From positions 2,232,001 through 2,296,000 of the forward strand of contig NZ_CP050453.1 in NCBI RefSeq assembly GCF_014171575.1: a stretch of DNA of 64,000 bases. The letters are read 5' to 3'. Position numbers and translations under genes: made by a program. Below the pieces are notes generated by a model that worked only from the letters and a program-made list of their open reading frames with translations, was not told the DNA's origin and did no database searches. This document shows, in pieces, positions 8,766-17,694 of the stretch. Origin of the DNA: Microbacterium sp. Se63.02b (lineage in GTDB: Bacteria; Actinomycetota; Actinomycetes; Actinomycetales; Microbacteriaceae). Numbering within the stretch: the stretch's first letter is position 1; the number at the start of each line of letters is the position of its first letter.

Positions 8766-8797
8766 AGCGGCGCGGCAGGGAGCGACGGTCAGGAAGA

Positions 8798-8864
8798 TCA
8801 CTCCGGAGAGTGACGGGAGCGATACTCGGGAGTGATGCCCGCCGACGCACCCGCTGCATAACGT
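8798..8864 (+). promoter_or_regulatory. Tandem palindromic operator and leaderless promoter of the DedA-kinase-regulator operon
   Basis: Distal palindrome TCACTCCGGAGAGTGA (8798-8813); proximal palindrome TACTCGGGAGTGATG (8823-8837). The -10 box TAACGT (8859-8864) starts 21 nt after the proximal site and is followed by 6 nt and the GTG start. The same arrangement recurs at 11414-11481. Confidence 0.6.
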
Positions 8865-8870
8865 GCTCGA

Positions 8871-9482
8871 GTGGACATCCTCAACGAGCTCATCATGCAG
8901 GCCATCGCCTCGCCCTGGCTGTATCTGGTCCTGTTCGCCGTCACCGTCATCGACGGCTTCTTCCCGCCCGTGCCGAGCGAGACCGTGCTCGTCGCCGCCG
9001 CAGCCGTGACCGCCTCCACCGGAGAAGGGAATCTACTGCTCCTGGGTGCTGTCGCCGCCGTGGGCGCGGCCATCGGCGACAACATCGCCTTCGTGATCGG
9101 CAGGGGACTCGGCACGACCCGGTTCGCCTGGATGAAGCGCCCTCGGATCGCCGCGGCATTCGAACACGCGCAGCGTGCGCTGGATCGACGCAGCGCGACC
9201 CTCATCCTCGGGGCCCGGTACATCCCGGTGGGGCGCGTGGCCGTCAACATGTCGGCCGGCGCTCTCGGCTTCCCCTGGCGCCGCTTCCTTCCGCTGAGTC
9301 TGATCGCCGGCGTCAGCTGGAGCATCTTCAGCCTCGTCATCGGCCTCCTCGCCGGGGCGTGGATCAAGGACCAGCCGCTGCTCAGCGCCGGCATCGGCAT
9401 CGCGCTCGTGATCGGCTTCGCGATCGACCGGGTCGCCGCGGCCCGTCGCCGCCGCGCACCGTCTCCTCGACTGGCAGGATGA
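8871..9482 (+). CDS. DedA-family membrane protein
   Basis: 203 residues with about five hydrophobic segments. The re-entrant motif TVIDGFFPPVPSETVL near residues 25-40 and the second GARYIPVGRVAVNMSAG (about 115-131) are the conserved DedA elements, with the arginine-proline core. Family members translocate undecaprenyl phosphate or phospholipids across the membrane (established for some DedA proteins). The GTG start fits a leaderless transcript. The TGA overlaps an ATG of the kinase gene region (GGATGA), so it is co-transcribed with the two-component system, which suggests envelope stress or lipid-carrier homeostasis. Confidence 0.88.
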   Translation: MDILNELIMQAIASPWLYLVLFAVTVIDGFFPPVPSETVLVAAAAVTASTGEGNLLLLGAVAAVGAAIGDNIAFVIGRGLGTTRFAWMKRPRIAAAFEHAQRALDRRSATLILGARYIPVGRVAVNMSAGALGFPWRRFLPLSLIAGVSWSIFSLVIGLLAGAWIKDQPLLSAGIGIALVIGFAIDRVAAARRRRAPSPRLAG

Positions 9483-9487
9483 AAGTC

Positions 9488-10744
9488 ATGGCACGCCGCC
9501 GAGCGCCCACCGCTGCGCCAACGGATCAACCGTCGCACCGCCGCGCTCGTCGCCCTGGGTGCGGCGGTCGTGGCGCTGTACGCGACCCTCGTGCCGCTGC
9601 AGACGGTCCTCTACGGAACACCGCTGCCGCTGTCCTTCGTCCTCGGGGCCGCGCTGTGCGGGTCACCTCTGCTCGCGATCGCCCGCCCGGTGTGGGCCAT
9701 CGGCCTCTTCACCGCCGCTGCACTCGTCCTGCCGCTCATCGTCATCCCCGAGTCGGCGATCCAATCGCCCTGGCCGTGGTCCGTGCCCGCCCTCCTGGTC
9801 TTCGTCGTCTTCGTCGGGGTCGTCACCTTCCTCCACGGCGCACGACTCGGAGCGTTCGCACTGATCCTCGGCGCGATCGCTTCGCTCCTCGCGCCCGTGC
9901 TCCGTCCCGACATGGTCGCATTGCCCGAGTCCTCGGCGAGTGCCACGGCCGACCTCATCGTCACCACCGCTGTCGCGTCGGCCATGTTCCTCATCGCCGC
10001 CCTGGTCGCCGGACGTGTGCGGGTCGCCGCCGAGCTCTCGCGTGAGAAGGAGCACAGCGCTCTCGAAGAGGCCAGACGCGCCCTGGTGGAGGAACGCACC
10101 CGGATCGCCCGTGAGCTGCACGATGTGGTCGCTCACAGCATGTCGGTGATCCAGGTGCAGGCCTCCACGGCCCGCTACCGCATCCCGGACCTCACAGACG
10201 CGGCGACCGCCGAGTTCGACGACATCGCGGCGACGGCTCGCAGCTCCCTCACCGAGATGCGTCGCATGCTCGGAGTGCTGCGTACCGAGGACCAGACGGC
10301 CGAGCTGGCACCGCAACAGGGCATCGACGACATCCCCGCCCTCGTCGAGCATCCGTCGCGCCGGTGTCGAGGTCGGGCTGGTGCTCGAAGGAGGGGAGGC
10401 CGCCGCCGGAGCGCCCTCGGCCGTGCAGATCGCCGCCTTCCGAATCGTCCAGGAGGCCCTGAGCAACGCGGTACGCCACGCGCCCGGCGCCCGGATCGCC
10501 GTTCGCCTGCACGCCGAGGCCCACAGCATCCGCATCCGTGTCCACAACGCCGCACCTCCGCACCGCCCGGAGGGACACGTGGGCGGATACGGCCTCCGCG
10601 GCATGCGCGAGCGGGCCGAGATCCTCGGGGAAGCCTCTCCGCCGGACCTGCGGCGGACGGCGGATGGGATGTGGATGCCGTGCTCCCCCTCGACCCCGGT
10701 GCCCCCATGCCCCCTCCCCTGCACTCGACAAGGAGACTCCGTGA
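9488..10744 (+). CDS. NarL-type sensor histidine kinase (several frameshifts in this sequence)
   Basis: About 420 residues after repair. An N-terminal block of about five transmembrane helices has little extracellular loop, so the sensing is probably intramembrane. It is followed by a HisKA_3 dimerisation domain with ELHDVVAHSMS (phosphorylated His) and an HATPase domain with NAVRHAPGARI and GGYGLRGMRERAE. Breaks are near 9495-9510, 10345-10356, 10634 and 10711. Restoring G or C to short runs gives RRRSAPPLRQR, LVEASRRAGVEV, AEILGGSLSAG, and PMPPPPALDKETP with a TGA that overlaps the regulator GTG as GTGA. The stop and coupling appear only after repair, which argues for sequence errors. Confidence 0.8.
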
Positions 10745-11412
10745 CGATCAGCGTGCTCATCGCCGACGACCAGGCCATGGTGCGAGCCGGTTTCGCCGCA
10801 CTCCTCGGCGCTCACGAGGGCATCCGCGTGGCAGGCCAGGCCGCGAACGGCGCCGAGGCGGTCGCGCTGGCGGCTCGCCTGGACCCCGACGTGATCCTGA
10901 TGGATGTGCGCATGCCGGAGCTCGACGGCATCGAGGCCACCCGGCGCATCCTCGGTCCGTCCTACCCGGCAGCGCACGTCCCGCGGATCCTCATGTTGAC
11001 CACCTTCGACATCGACGACTACGTATACGACGCACTCGAGGCCGGTGCCAGCGGCTTCCTGCTGAAGGATGCTCTACCCGAGGAGCTCGTGCACGCGGTG
11101 CGGGTCGTGGCGGGCGGAGATGCCCTGCTCGCTCCGAGCGTCACTCGACGGATGATCGAGCAGTTCGCCGGTCGTCGCCCGCGCGCCCCGCGCTCGTCGA
11201 CCGCGTTGGCAGAGCTGACCGACCGCGAGCGAGAGGTGCTGATCCTGATCGGCAAGGGGCGTTCGAACAGCGAGATCGCCGGCGACCTCTTCATCGCCGA
11301 GCAGACCGTGAAGACGCACGTTGGCAAGGTGCTGGCGAAGCTGACCCTGCGCGACCGCGTGCATGCGGTGATCCTCGCCTATGACACGGGACTCGTCGAG
11401 CCGTCCTCCTGA
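10741..11412 (+). CDS. NarL/LuxR-type response regulator
   Basis: 223 residues. The receiver domain has the acidic pair Asp9-Asp10, phosphoacceptor Asp55 in ILMDVRMPELDG, Thr in LTTFD and Lys in FLLKDA. The C-terminal LuxR-type helix-turn-helix has LTDREREVLILIGKG and EQTVKTHVGKVL. It starts at GTG overlapping the kinase stop. It is the partner of the upstream kinase. The tandem palindromes before DedA and just downstream of this gene are its likely binding sites, by position only. Confidence 0.92.
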   Translation: MTISVLIADDQAMVRAGFAALLGAHEGIRVAGQAANGAEAVALAARLDPDVILMDVRMPELDGIEATRRILGPSYPAAHVPRILMLTTFDIDDYVYDALEAGASGFLLKDALPEELVHAVRVVAGGDALLAPSVTRRMIEQFAGRRPRAPRSSTALAELTDREREVLILIGKGRSNSEIAGDLFIAEQTVKTHVGKVLAKLTLRDRVHAVILAYDTGLVEPSS

Positions 11413-11413
11413 C

Positions 11414-11481
11414 TCACCCCGCCGTAGGGGGCGCAACAGCACCCGAGGGTGATGTCCCCGCGGCCACCGCGTCCATAGTCT
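11414..11481 (+). promoter_or_regulatory. Second copy of the tandem operator, with promoter of the acyltransferase gene
   Basis: Distal site TCACCCCGCCGTAGGGGG, from 11414; proximal palindrome CACCCGAGGGTGATG (11440-11454). The -10 box TAGTCT (11476-11481) starts 21 nt after the proximal site, the same distance as in front of DedA. Here the transcript has a leader with GAGGAGG before the ATG. Confidence 0.6.
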
Positions 11482-11509
11482 CCTGGGACACCGCTCCCGA
11501 GGAGGACCC

Positions 11510-12822
11510 ATGGCCATCGTCCAGGCGCCGCATACCGTCGCTTCCGCACCATCGCGGCACGCATCCCGCGACACCGGGATCGACTTCGTCAGGGCGCTGT
11601 GCGTTGTCGGCGTCGTCGTGCTGCACTCGATCATGGTCGGTGTCACGGTCTCCGACGGCGGTCCCGTGTTCGACAACGCCAGCGACGGCACCGGGTGGAT
11701 CGCCCCGCTCAGCTGGCTGCTCCAGGTGATGCCGCTGTTCTTCGTGATCGGGGGCTTCTCCGGGCTGCTCGCCCACCGTCGGATGCGCGAACGCGGCGGG
11801 ACGGCGGTCGGGTTCGTCGCCGGCCGCGTTCACCGCCTGCTGCGACCGGCCGTCTTCACGATCGCGGTCGTCGGTGTCGGACTCGCGCTCCTGACGATCT
11901 CCGGTGTTCCGGCCGACCTGATCGCGACGGCCGGCTTCCGCTACGGGCAGCCGCTCTGGTTCCTCGGCGTCTTTTTGCTCTGCCAGGTGCTGCTTCCTCT
12001 GCTGGCCTCGGCCCACGAGCACGCCCCCTTCCGCACGATCGGTGCGCTGGCCGCGGCATCCGTCGCGGTCGACATGCTGCGTGCAGCGACGGGGCTCGAC
12101 GGGCTCGGCTTCCTGAACCTCGCATTCGTGTGGATGGCGCTGCAGCAACTCGGCTTCTTCCTGGCCGACGGACGCATCGACGCCCTCAGCCGCCGCGTCA
12201 GGGCCGTCGCGGGCATCGGAGCCCTGTCCCTCCTCCTCCTCCTCACGTTCGTGACGGGGCTCTACTCCCCGACCTGATCGCGAACATCAACCCGCCGACC
12301 GCAGGACTCCTGCTCGTCGGCATCGCGCACACCAGTCTGCTGTCGCTGCACCGCGAACGCCTCGAGCGTTTCAGTCGCCGCCCGCGTGTCGCGGCCTTCA
12401 CCGGATTCGTGACCGCACGCACGATGACGATCTACCTCTGGCACATGCCCGTCCTGCTCGTGATGGCCGGGGCGACCGCCGTCTACGCACTGACCACCGG
12501 CGCCGTTCTCCCGGCGCTCGACAGCCCGGACTGGTGGGCGGCCCGTCCGCTCTGGCTCGCGACCTCGCTGGCCCTCACCGGGCTCGTGGCCGTGGCCCTG
12601 GCCCGGTTCGAATCGGAGCCGGCACCGCGGGCCACCGCTTCGGCGACTCGCCTCGCGGTCGGTGCCGTGAGCGGTCTGGTCGGCGTCGTGCTGCTCCTGG
12701 CCCTCGGTACGTCGGTCGCCACGGCGCTGCTCGCGGTGGCGCTGATCGTCGGAGCCCTCAGACTCGCCGCCGCGGGCGGGTCGCTCCCCTCGTCCGGCGC
12801 GCCCACGCTCGTCCCTGCGTAG
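11510..12822 (+). CDS. Membrane acyltransferase, acyltransferase-3 family (frameshifted in this sequence)
   Basis: About 437 residues after repair, roughly ten transmembrane helices. The N-terminal GIDFVRALCVVGVVVLHS has the R/H pattern of acyltransferase-3 proteins, which move acyl groups onto surface glycans, lipids or other envelope molecules. Later motifs are PLWFLGVFLLCQVLLPL and TIYLWHMPVLLVM. The frame breaks in CTACTCCCCGACC (12267-12270); one extra C gives LYSPDLIANINPP. It carries the same operator as the DedA-kinase-regulator operon immediately upstream, so it is probably a target of that system. The acyl donor and acceptor are unknown. Confidence 0.8.
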
Positions 12823-12824
12823 GG

Positions 12825-13423
12825 TCAGCCCATGCCCCGCGCTGCCAGCGCGTCGCCCACGTCGTCCGCATGCCGCAGCGCCATCACCAGCACGGGGACG
12901 ACCGTGCGGACGCCGAGCCGCACATCTCGCGCCCGCTCCGCCTCTCGCACGCGGTGGGCGAACCCTGCGATCACCGGGACCGTCGTGATCGTCAGCGAGA
13001 TCGTGAGCGCCACCGCATCCGGATCCCGTCCGAACCGACGGAGCGGACGCAGAAGCCGATGCAGGACGGCGAGGAGATCGGACATGCGTGTCGTGAGCGT
13101 CAGCAGGCTCGCAAGGAGCAGCACGGCGACGACGCGCCCGTGTTGATCCACGCAGCGAGCGGCGAGACGAAGATCACGAGCGCGGCGGCGAGCACGAGGA
13201 TGATCCACCGCAGACGCCAGATCTCCGCGACCGGGACCCGGAACGACAGGCCGGCGACGCCGTACAAACCGAGGACCACCAGGAGCGAGAGAGCGATGCT
13301 CACGGCGTCGTGCGGATACATCGACAGCACGAGCGCGCCGACGGCCAGCGCGGCGAGCTTGAGGCCAGCCGGAGCACGATGCAGGATGCCGGTGCCGTCA
13401 CGGTACAGCGCGATCACGCGCAC
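12825..13423 (-). CDS. ecfT: ECF transporter T subunit (EcfT/CbiQ family; frameshifted in this sequence)
   Basis: About 199 residues after repair. Hydrophobic helices are followed by the conserved cytoplasmic coupling region, ending RVREAERARDVRLG and LVMALRHADDVGDALAARG. The latter is the Ala-Arg-Gly coupling motif that contacts the ATPases. The frame breaks at 13137-13139; one more G on the coding strand gives INTGRVVAVLLLASL. The GTG start overlaps the ATPase stop by 10 nt. It is the small T subunit type seen with biotin transporters (BioN), but no substrate-binding S subunit is next to it, so the substrate is open. Confidence 0.8.
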
Positions 13424-14112
13424 GCCCGCCGATACGCGTCGATCACGGCAGCGGGGTCGCCCGATGCGACGACCCGCCCTTCGTCGAACAGCACGACAGC
13501 CTCGCAGCGAGCTGCCAGGTCGAGGTCATGCGTCACCACCACGACCTGTGCCTCCTGTGCGAGCAGGAGATCGCCGATGCGCCGCGCATTGCGCAGGTCG
13601 AGGAGCGTCGTCGGCTCGTCGGCCACGATCAGCTTCGGCTCGGTGATCAGCACGGAGGCGAGGGCGAGCATCTGCTTCTGACCACCGGACAGGCTCGACG
13701 CGGGGACGTCGGCGTGCGCGCCCAGTCCGTGCGAAGAGAGCGTCGCACGCACCCGGTCGGCCACTTCCTGCTTCGGACGCCCGCGCAACGACAGGGCGAG
13801 GTCTTCGGCCGGCGTCGGCATCAGGATCTGCGCATCCGGGTTGGTGAACACGAACCCGACGCGCCGTCGGACGGCCACGCGGTCCTGAACGCTGTCGAGC
13901 CCGTGCACCGAGACCCTCCCGCTGGTGGGGGCCACCAGCCCGTTCAGCAGTCGCGCGAACGTCGACTTGCCCGATCCGTTCGCACCGATCACGGCGATCG
14001 TCGGAGCGGTCAGCTCCACCGAGATGTCGTGCAGGACCGGCCTTTCGTCGAGCCGCACCGAGACGCGGTCGAGCGAGATGGATGCCACCGTGACCTCCGC
14101 TGCGCCCGTCAT
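13414..14112 (-). CDS. ECF-type ABC transporter ATPase
   Basis: About 232 residues, one ABC domain: Walker A GANGSGKST, Q-loop FVFTNPDAQILMPT, signature SLSGGQKQ, Walker B LIVADEPTTLLD, H-loop VVTHD. The NPDAQ-type Q-loop is characteristic of ECF ATPases. The ATG at 14112 follows a GGGAGGGGG ribosome-binding site; an upstream in-frame TTG is less likely. It is coupled to the T subunit gene by a 10-nt overlap. It is divergent from a tetR gene whose two operators lie 44-71 bp upstream of this start, so the transporter may be controlled by that regulator. Confidence 0.88.
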   Translation of the reverse strand: MTGAAEVTVASISLDRVSVRLDERPVLHDISVELTAPTIAVIGANGSGKSTFARLLNGLVAPTSGRVSVHGLDSVQDRVAVRRRVGFVFTNPDAQILMPTPAEDLALSLRGRPKQEVADRVRATLSSHGLGAHADVPASSLSGGQKQMLALASVLITEPKLIVADEPTTLLDLRNARRIGDLLLAQEAQVVVVTHDLDLAARCEAVVLFDEGRVVASGDPAAVIDAYRRACA

Positions 14113-14155
14113 GACGCCCCCTCCCCGCAATCGTCCCCGTATCTCGGATCAGTCC

Positions 14156-14190
14156 TGAACACCGTTCACCTGAACGTCGTTCACTATAAT
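14156..14190 (+). promoter_or_regulatory. Two TetR-type operators and the leaderless tetR promoter
   Basis: Two near-identical palindromes, TGAACACCGTTCA (14156-14168) and TGAACGTCGTTCA (14171-14183), have centres 15 bp apart. A perfect TATAAT (14185-14190) starts 2 bp after the second and is followed by 6 nt and the tetR ATG. Binding there would block tetR transcription and could also affect the divergent ECF genes. Confidence 0.65.
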
Positions 14191-14196
14191 CGGAGC

Positions 14197-14781
14197 ATGA
14201 GTCCGGAGACGAATCAGGCACGGCACGACCGCGACAGCGTCGCCCGCAGCGCACTCGCCCTCCTCGACGAGGTCGGACTCGCCGACCTCTCGATGCGACG
14301 CATCGCCGCCCGGCTCGACGTACAGCCCAGTGCGCTCTACTGGCACTTCGCGAACAAACAGGAGCTGCTCGCCGAACTGGCCGACCGCATCACAGCCTCG
14401 ATCCCCGGGGACGGCCGCGGCGTGCTCGCGACCGCCCGTGGCATCCGTGACGCGCTGTTCGCCTACCGGGACGGTGCAGAGCTCGTGCTCAGCACCTATG
14501 CCCTCCAGCTCGGCTCCTCGCACGCGCAGGGCGTGCTCACGGAGGCCCTCCGCGCACAGGGCGCGAACGATGCCGACGACCGCGGAGCGGCGCTCCTGCA
14601 TTTCGTGCTCGGACACGCCACTCTCGTGCAGCAGCGCATGCATGCCGACAGTCACGGCGCATTGCCCGCCGCAGCCGAGCCCGATGTGACCGCAGGACTC
14701 GATCGCGTCTTCGACCTCGGGGTCGCGTCTCTCGCAGGAGACCTCAGCGAACGGGCGACTCCGCCGCGTGCCCGAGCCTGA
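14197..14781 (+). CDS. TetR-family transcriptional regulator
   Basis: 194 residues. The N-terminal helix-turn-helix is ARSALALLDEVGLADLSMRR followed by DVQPSALYWHFANKQELL, the classic TetR recognition helix. The C-terminal half is ligand-binding and resembles the TetR_C class (long helices, HFVLGHATLVQQRMHAD). The ATG is leaderless behind TATAAT. It probably represses itself through the two upstream operators. Its 3' end overlaps the convergent MFS gene by 38 bp. Candidate targets are the divergent ECF genes or the MFS gene; the sequence shows operators only at its own promoter. Confidence 0.92.
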   Translation: MSPETNQARHDRDSVARSALALLDEVGLADLSMRRIAARLDVQPSALYWHFANKQELLAELADRITASIPGDGRGVLATARGIRDALFAYRDGAELVLSTYALQLGSSHAQGVLTEALRAQGANDADDRGAALLHFVLGHATLVQQRMHADSHGALPAAAEPDVTAGLDRVFDLGVASLAGDLSERATPPRARA

Positions 14782-16114
14782 GGCCGGGCACCACCCCAAC
14801 CGCCAGCAGAGCGATGCAGAAGGCGAACACCACCCCGAACGCGCCGGCCTCGCCGCCCAGAGACGCGACACCCAGACCCGCGAGGGCGATCGCGACGGCG
14901 GAACCGGTGGCATCCGAGATCGACAGCGCCGAGGAGTTGAAGCCCTGGTTGGTCTCATCCGAGTAGGCCAGGGTCAGCACCGTGAGTCGCGGGTACAGCA
15001 GCCCCATGCCACCGCCGGCGAACGCCCAGCCGACCACGACCAGGAGGGGAGACACGTCGAAGACCGCGGCGACGAAGACGCAGGAGAGCGCGATCAGCAG
15101 CATACCGAGACTGATCAGGGTGATGCGACGGTTCCCCAGCCGCTCGCCGAAGCGTCCCTGCAGTGCGGATGCACCCGCCCACGCCAGCGCCGCGAGCATC
15201 AAGGCGATACCGGCCCAGGTCGCGCTGAAGCCGAACTTCTTCATCAGCAGGTACGGGATGTAGGCCTCGGCGGCGAAGAACGCTCCCGCCGCGATGCCGC
15301 GCATCAACACGACGCTCGGGAGCCCGCGCCCCGCCCGAAGCGTGCGTCGGGGCAGCAACGGCAGGACGGCGACTCCGATGGCGAGGACCGCAGCGAGCGC
15401 CACCGGCCACCCGACGGACGGCGTCATGTCGGCCGAGAAGCCGACCACGACGGCCAGCACCGCCACGACGACGGCGAGCAGGAGGCGGACGACGAGCGCA
15501 CCACGATCCTGTGGCTCCCCGTGACCGAGGTCGACACCGCGGAGCCGCACGGCGATCATCAGGAAGGCCGCAGCGGTGAGGACCGCGACTCCCAGGAACG
15601 CCCAGCGCCAATCCAGGTACTCTGCCACGGCCCCGGCGAGGAACGGACCGACCATCGACGGCACCACCCAGGCCGCGGCGAAGGCCGCGAAGATCCTGCC
15701 GTGCAGGTGCGGCGGGTACAACCGGGCGACGACGACGTACAGCGCCACCGTCTGACCGCCCGTGCCGAGCCCCTGGACCAGACGGCCGAGCAGGAACTGG
15801 TGCATCGTCACCGCGAAGCCCGACAGCAGCAGCCCGATGATGAACAGCGTCACGGCGACGTAGAGCGCGCCGCGCGGCCCCCGCGCATCCGACCACGCCC
15901 CCGTGGCGACCATGCCGATCACGCTCGTGGCGAGCGTGCCGGCGAAGGCCACCGCGAACAGGGCCTCCCCGTCGAGCGCCGCGCTGACGATGGGCATCAC
16001 CGTCGTCACCGCGAGCGCCTCGATCGCTGCGAGGAAGATCAGCGCGACCGCGCCGAGGGTGACCCAGATGCGGTGGCGATCCCAGATCGTGGCGACGTCG
16101 GCGGGCGGCGTCAT
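14744..16114 (-). CDS. MFS transporter
   Basis: 456 residues with 12-14 hydrophobic segments. The loop GAWSDARGPRGALYV is the motif-A equivalent between helices 2 and 3, and LLGRLVQGLGTGGQTVALYV is typical of drug:H+ antiporter-type carriers. A second half repeat has GRFGERLGNRRITL. The substrate is not predictable. The start overlaps the stop of the MalY-like gene (ATGA), so the two form an operon, perhaps exporting a substrate or product of that lyase. It overlaps tetR convergently by 38 bp. Confidence 0.88.
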   Translation of the reverse strand: MTPPADVATIWDRHRIWVTLGAVALIFLAAIEALAVTTVMPIVSAALDGEALFAVAFAGTLATSVIGMVATGAWSDARGPRGALYVAVTLFIIGLLLSGFAVTMHQFLLGRLVQGLGTGGQTVALYVVVARLYPPHLHGRIFAAFAAAWVVPSMVGPFLAGAVAEYLDWRWAFLGVAVLTAAAFLMIAVRLRGVDLGHGEPQDRGALVVRLLLAVVVAVLAVVVGFSADMTPSVGWPVALAAVLAIGVAVLPLLPRRTLRAGRGLPSVVLMRGIAAGAFFAAEAYIPYLLMKKFGFSATWAGIALMLAALAWAGASALQGRFGERLGNRRITLISLGMLLIALSCVFVAAVFDVSPLLVVVGWAFAGGGMGLLYPRLTVLTLAYSDETNQGFNSSALSISDATGSAVAIALAGLGVASLGGEAGAFGVVFAFCIALLAVGVVPGLRLGHAAESPVR

Positions 16115-17262
16115 CGGCCCACGAGCGCGGCGATGCGCTCGATGGCCTCGGTGAGGATCTCCGGACTGGTACCGAAGTTCAGCCGCACGAACCCGGCTCC
16201 CTCCGCGCCGAACGCCGGACCGAAGTGCAGGGCCACCTTCGCGTCCCGGAGGATGCGTCGTGCGGGGTTCTCACCCCACTCGAGTGCGGCGAGGTCGATC
16301 CACGCGAGGTACCCGGCGTCGGGGAGCCGATAGCGCGCGGCGGGAAGGTGCGCGGCGAGGAGGTCTTCGAGGAGCACCCTGTTCTCATCCAGTGTGCGCA
16401 GCAACCCGTCGAGCCACGGGTCGCTCTCCTCCGAGAACGCGGCGACGGCGGCGAGCAGCCCGAACTGGCCCGTGCGCCATTCGACTTCCACCGGGAGTCC
16501 TCGAACGACCGCGCTGGTCTCGTCATCTGCCGTCACCATCAGAGCGCACTTGAGGCCCGCGAGATTGAAGGCCTTGCTGGCGCTGACGACCGCGTAGCCG
16601 ACGCGCGCTGCGGCGTCGCTGACCGCGAGGAACGGGGTGAAGCCGGTACCGGGCTGTGCGAGCGGCGCGTGGATCTCGTCGGAGACCACCGCCACACCGA
16701 ATTCCTCGGCGAGCTCCGCGAGCGCGGAGAGACTCTCGATCGTGCACCGTGCCGGTCGGGTTGTGCGGGTTGCAGAGCAGGATCGCCGTGGCCCCGCCCT
16801 CGAATGCCTCGCGGATGCCGTCCAGGTCGAGCTCCCACCGCGTTCCGGTGTCGCGGAGCGGCACACGCTCGACCTCGGCGCCGGCTTCCTCCACGAGGTC
16901 GTAGAACGGCGGGTACACGGGCGGCGTGACGACCACGCGCTCCCCGGCTGAGTGACGCGCCGCAGAAGCTCCACGATCCCCATGCTCACGTCCGCCGTGC
17001 TGCGCATACGCGCAGGGTCGGGCTCCCACCCGTACCGTCGGCTAGCGAACGCCGCGAAGGAGGCGGCGAGCGGTGTCCTCGACGCGACGTAGCCCGTGTC
17101 TCCGAGCTCGACCGCACGCTGCAGGGCCGCGGTGATCGCGGGGGCGAGCGGGAAGTCGGTCTCGGCGACGAACAGCGGAAGGACGTCTGCGGGGTACTCC
17201 CGCCATTTCTCGCTGCTGCGCTCACGAAGCTCCGCCAGAGACAGGGCCTTCACCTGAAGCAT
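16111..17262 (-). CDS. MalY/PatB-type PLP-dependent C-S lyase or aminotransferase (frameshifted in this sequence)
   Basis: About 384 residues after repair, fold type I PLP enzyme. Motifs: FVAETDFPLAPAI, VVTPPVYPPFYDLVEEAG, LLCNPHNPTGTV, VVSDEIHAPL and the PLP lysine in SASKAFNLAGLKCA. This order is typical of cystathionine beta-lyase/PatB proteins, which cleave C-S bonds. Break 1, in CCCC at 16942-16945, is repaired by one G on the coding strand (TQPGERVVV). Break 2, near 16728-16740, is repaired by one AG unit (DRESLSALAEL). The ATG has a GGGAGG site 4 nt upstream. It is co-transcribed with the MFS gene. Confidence 0.82.
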   Translation of the reverse strand: MLQVKALSLAELRERSSEKWREYPADVLPLFVAETDFPLAPAITAALQRAVELGDTGYVASRTPLAASFAAFASRRYGWEPDPARMRSTADVSMGIVELLRRVTQPGSAWSSRRPCTRRSTTSWRKPAPRSSVCRSATPERGGSSTWTASARHSRAGPRRSCSATRTTRPARCTIESLSALAELAEEFGVAVVSDEIHAPLAQPGTGFTPFLAVSDAAARVGYAVVSASKAFNLAGLKCALMVTADDETSAVVRGLPVEVEWRTGQFGLLAAVAAFSEESDPWLDGLLRTLDENRVLLEDLLAAHLPAARYRLPDAGYLAWIDLAALEWGENPARRILRDAKVALHFGPAFGAEGAGFVRLNFGTSPEILTEAIERIAALVGR

Positions 17263-17355
17263 GGGTCCTCCCGAGGTTCCGACACGCGCCGTCGCCGTGT
17301 CATCGGAGCCGACGCGCGCGCACAGACCGCCTCTCGACGGTGCTCTCGTGCGGGG

Positions 17356-17685
17356 TCAGATGGCGAAGCCGAGCGCGCGCATCATGTCGCGCCCGTCGTC
17401 GGTGATCCGCTCCGGACCCCACGGCGGCATCCAGACCCAGTTGATCCGGAACCGATCGACGACGTTGTCCAGCGCCTGAGCGGTCTGGTCTTCGAGGACG
17501 TCGGTGAGAGGGCAGCCCGCGCTGGTCAGCGTCATGTGGATGACGAGAGCATCGTTCTCGTCATCCCAGGCGAGGTCGTAGATGAGGCCGAGGTCGACGA
17601 CATTGATCCCGAGCTCGGGGTCCATGACGTCTTTGAGAGCCTCGGTGACCGCGTCGTACTTCTCGTCCGTGAGGGTCGCTGTCAT
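17356..17685 (-). CDS. Metal-sulfur cluster assembly factor, DUF59 (SufT-like)
   Basis: 109 residues, one MIP18/DUF59 domain: VMDPELGINVVDLGLIYDLA, then LTSAGCPLTDVLEDQ with the conserved cysteine. The tail is FRINWVWMPPWGPERI. DUF59 proteins assist late steps of iron-sulfur cluster delivery. It is last in the suf cluster, 9 bp after sufC. It may also have its own start site: TAGGCT overlaps the sufC stop and lies 6 nt from this ATG, the leaderless spacing seen elsewhere here. Confidence 0.88.
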   Translation of the reverse strand: MTATLTDEKYDAVTEALKDVMDPELGINVVDLGLIYDLAWDDENDALVIHMTLTSAGCPLTDVLEDQTAQALDNVVDRFRINWVWMPPWGPERITDDGRDMMRALGFAI

Positions 17686-17694
17686 GCGATCAGC

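Noticed and set aside
6709..8766. Very long open frames opposite the ABC-F gene, and similar ones opposite suf, tkt, zwf, leuA and the MFS gene
   Set aside because: They are shadows of real genes in high-GC DNA: rich in Arg, Gly, His and Asp, without domain motifs or starts with ribosome-binding sites.
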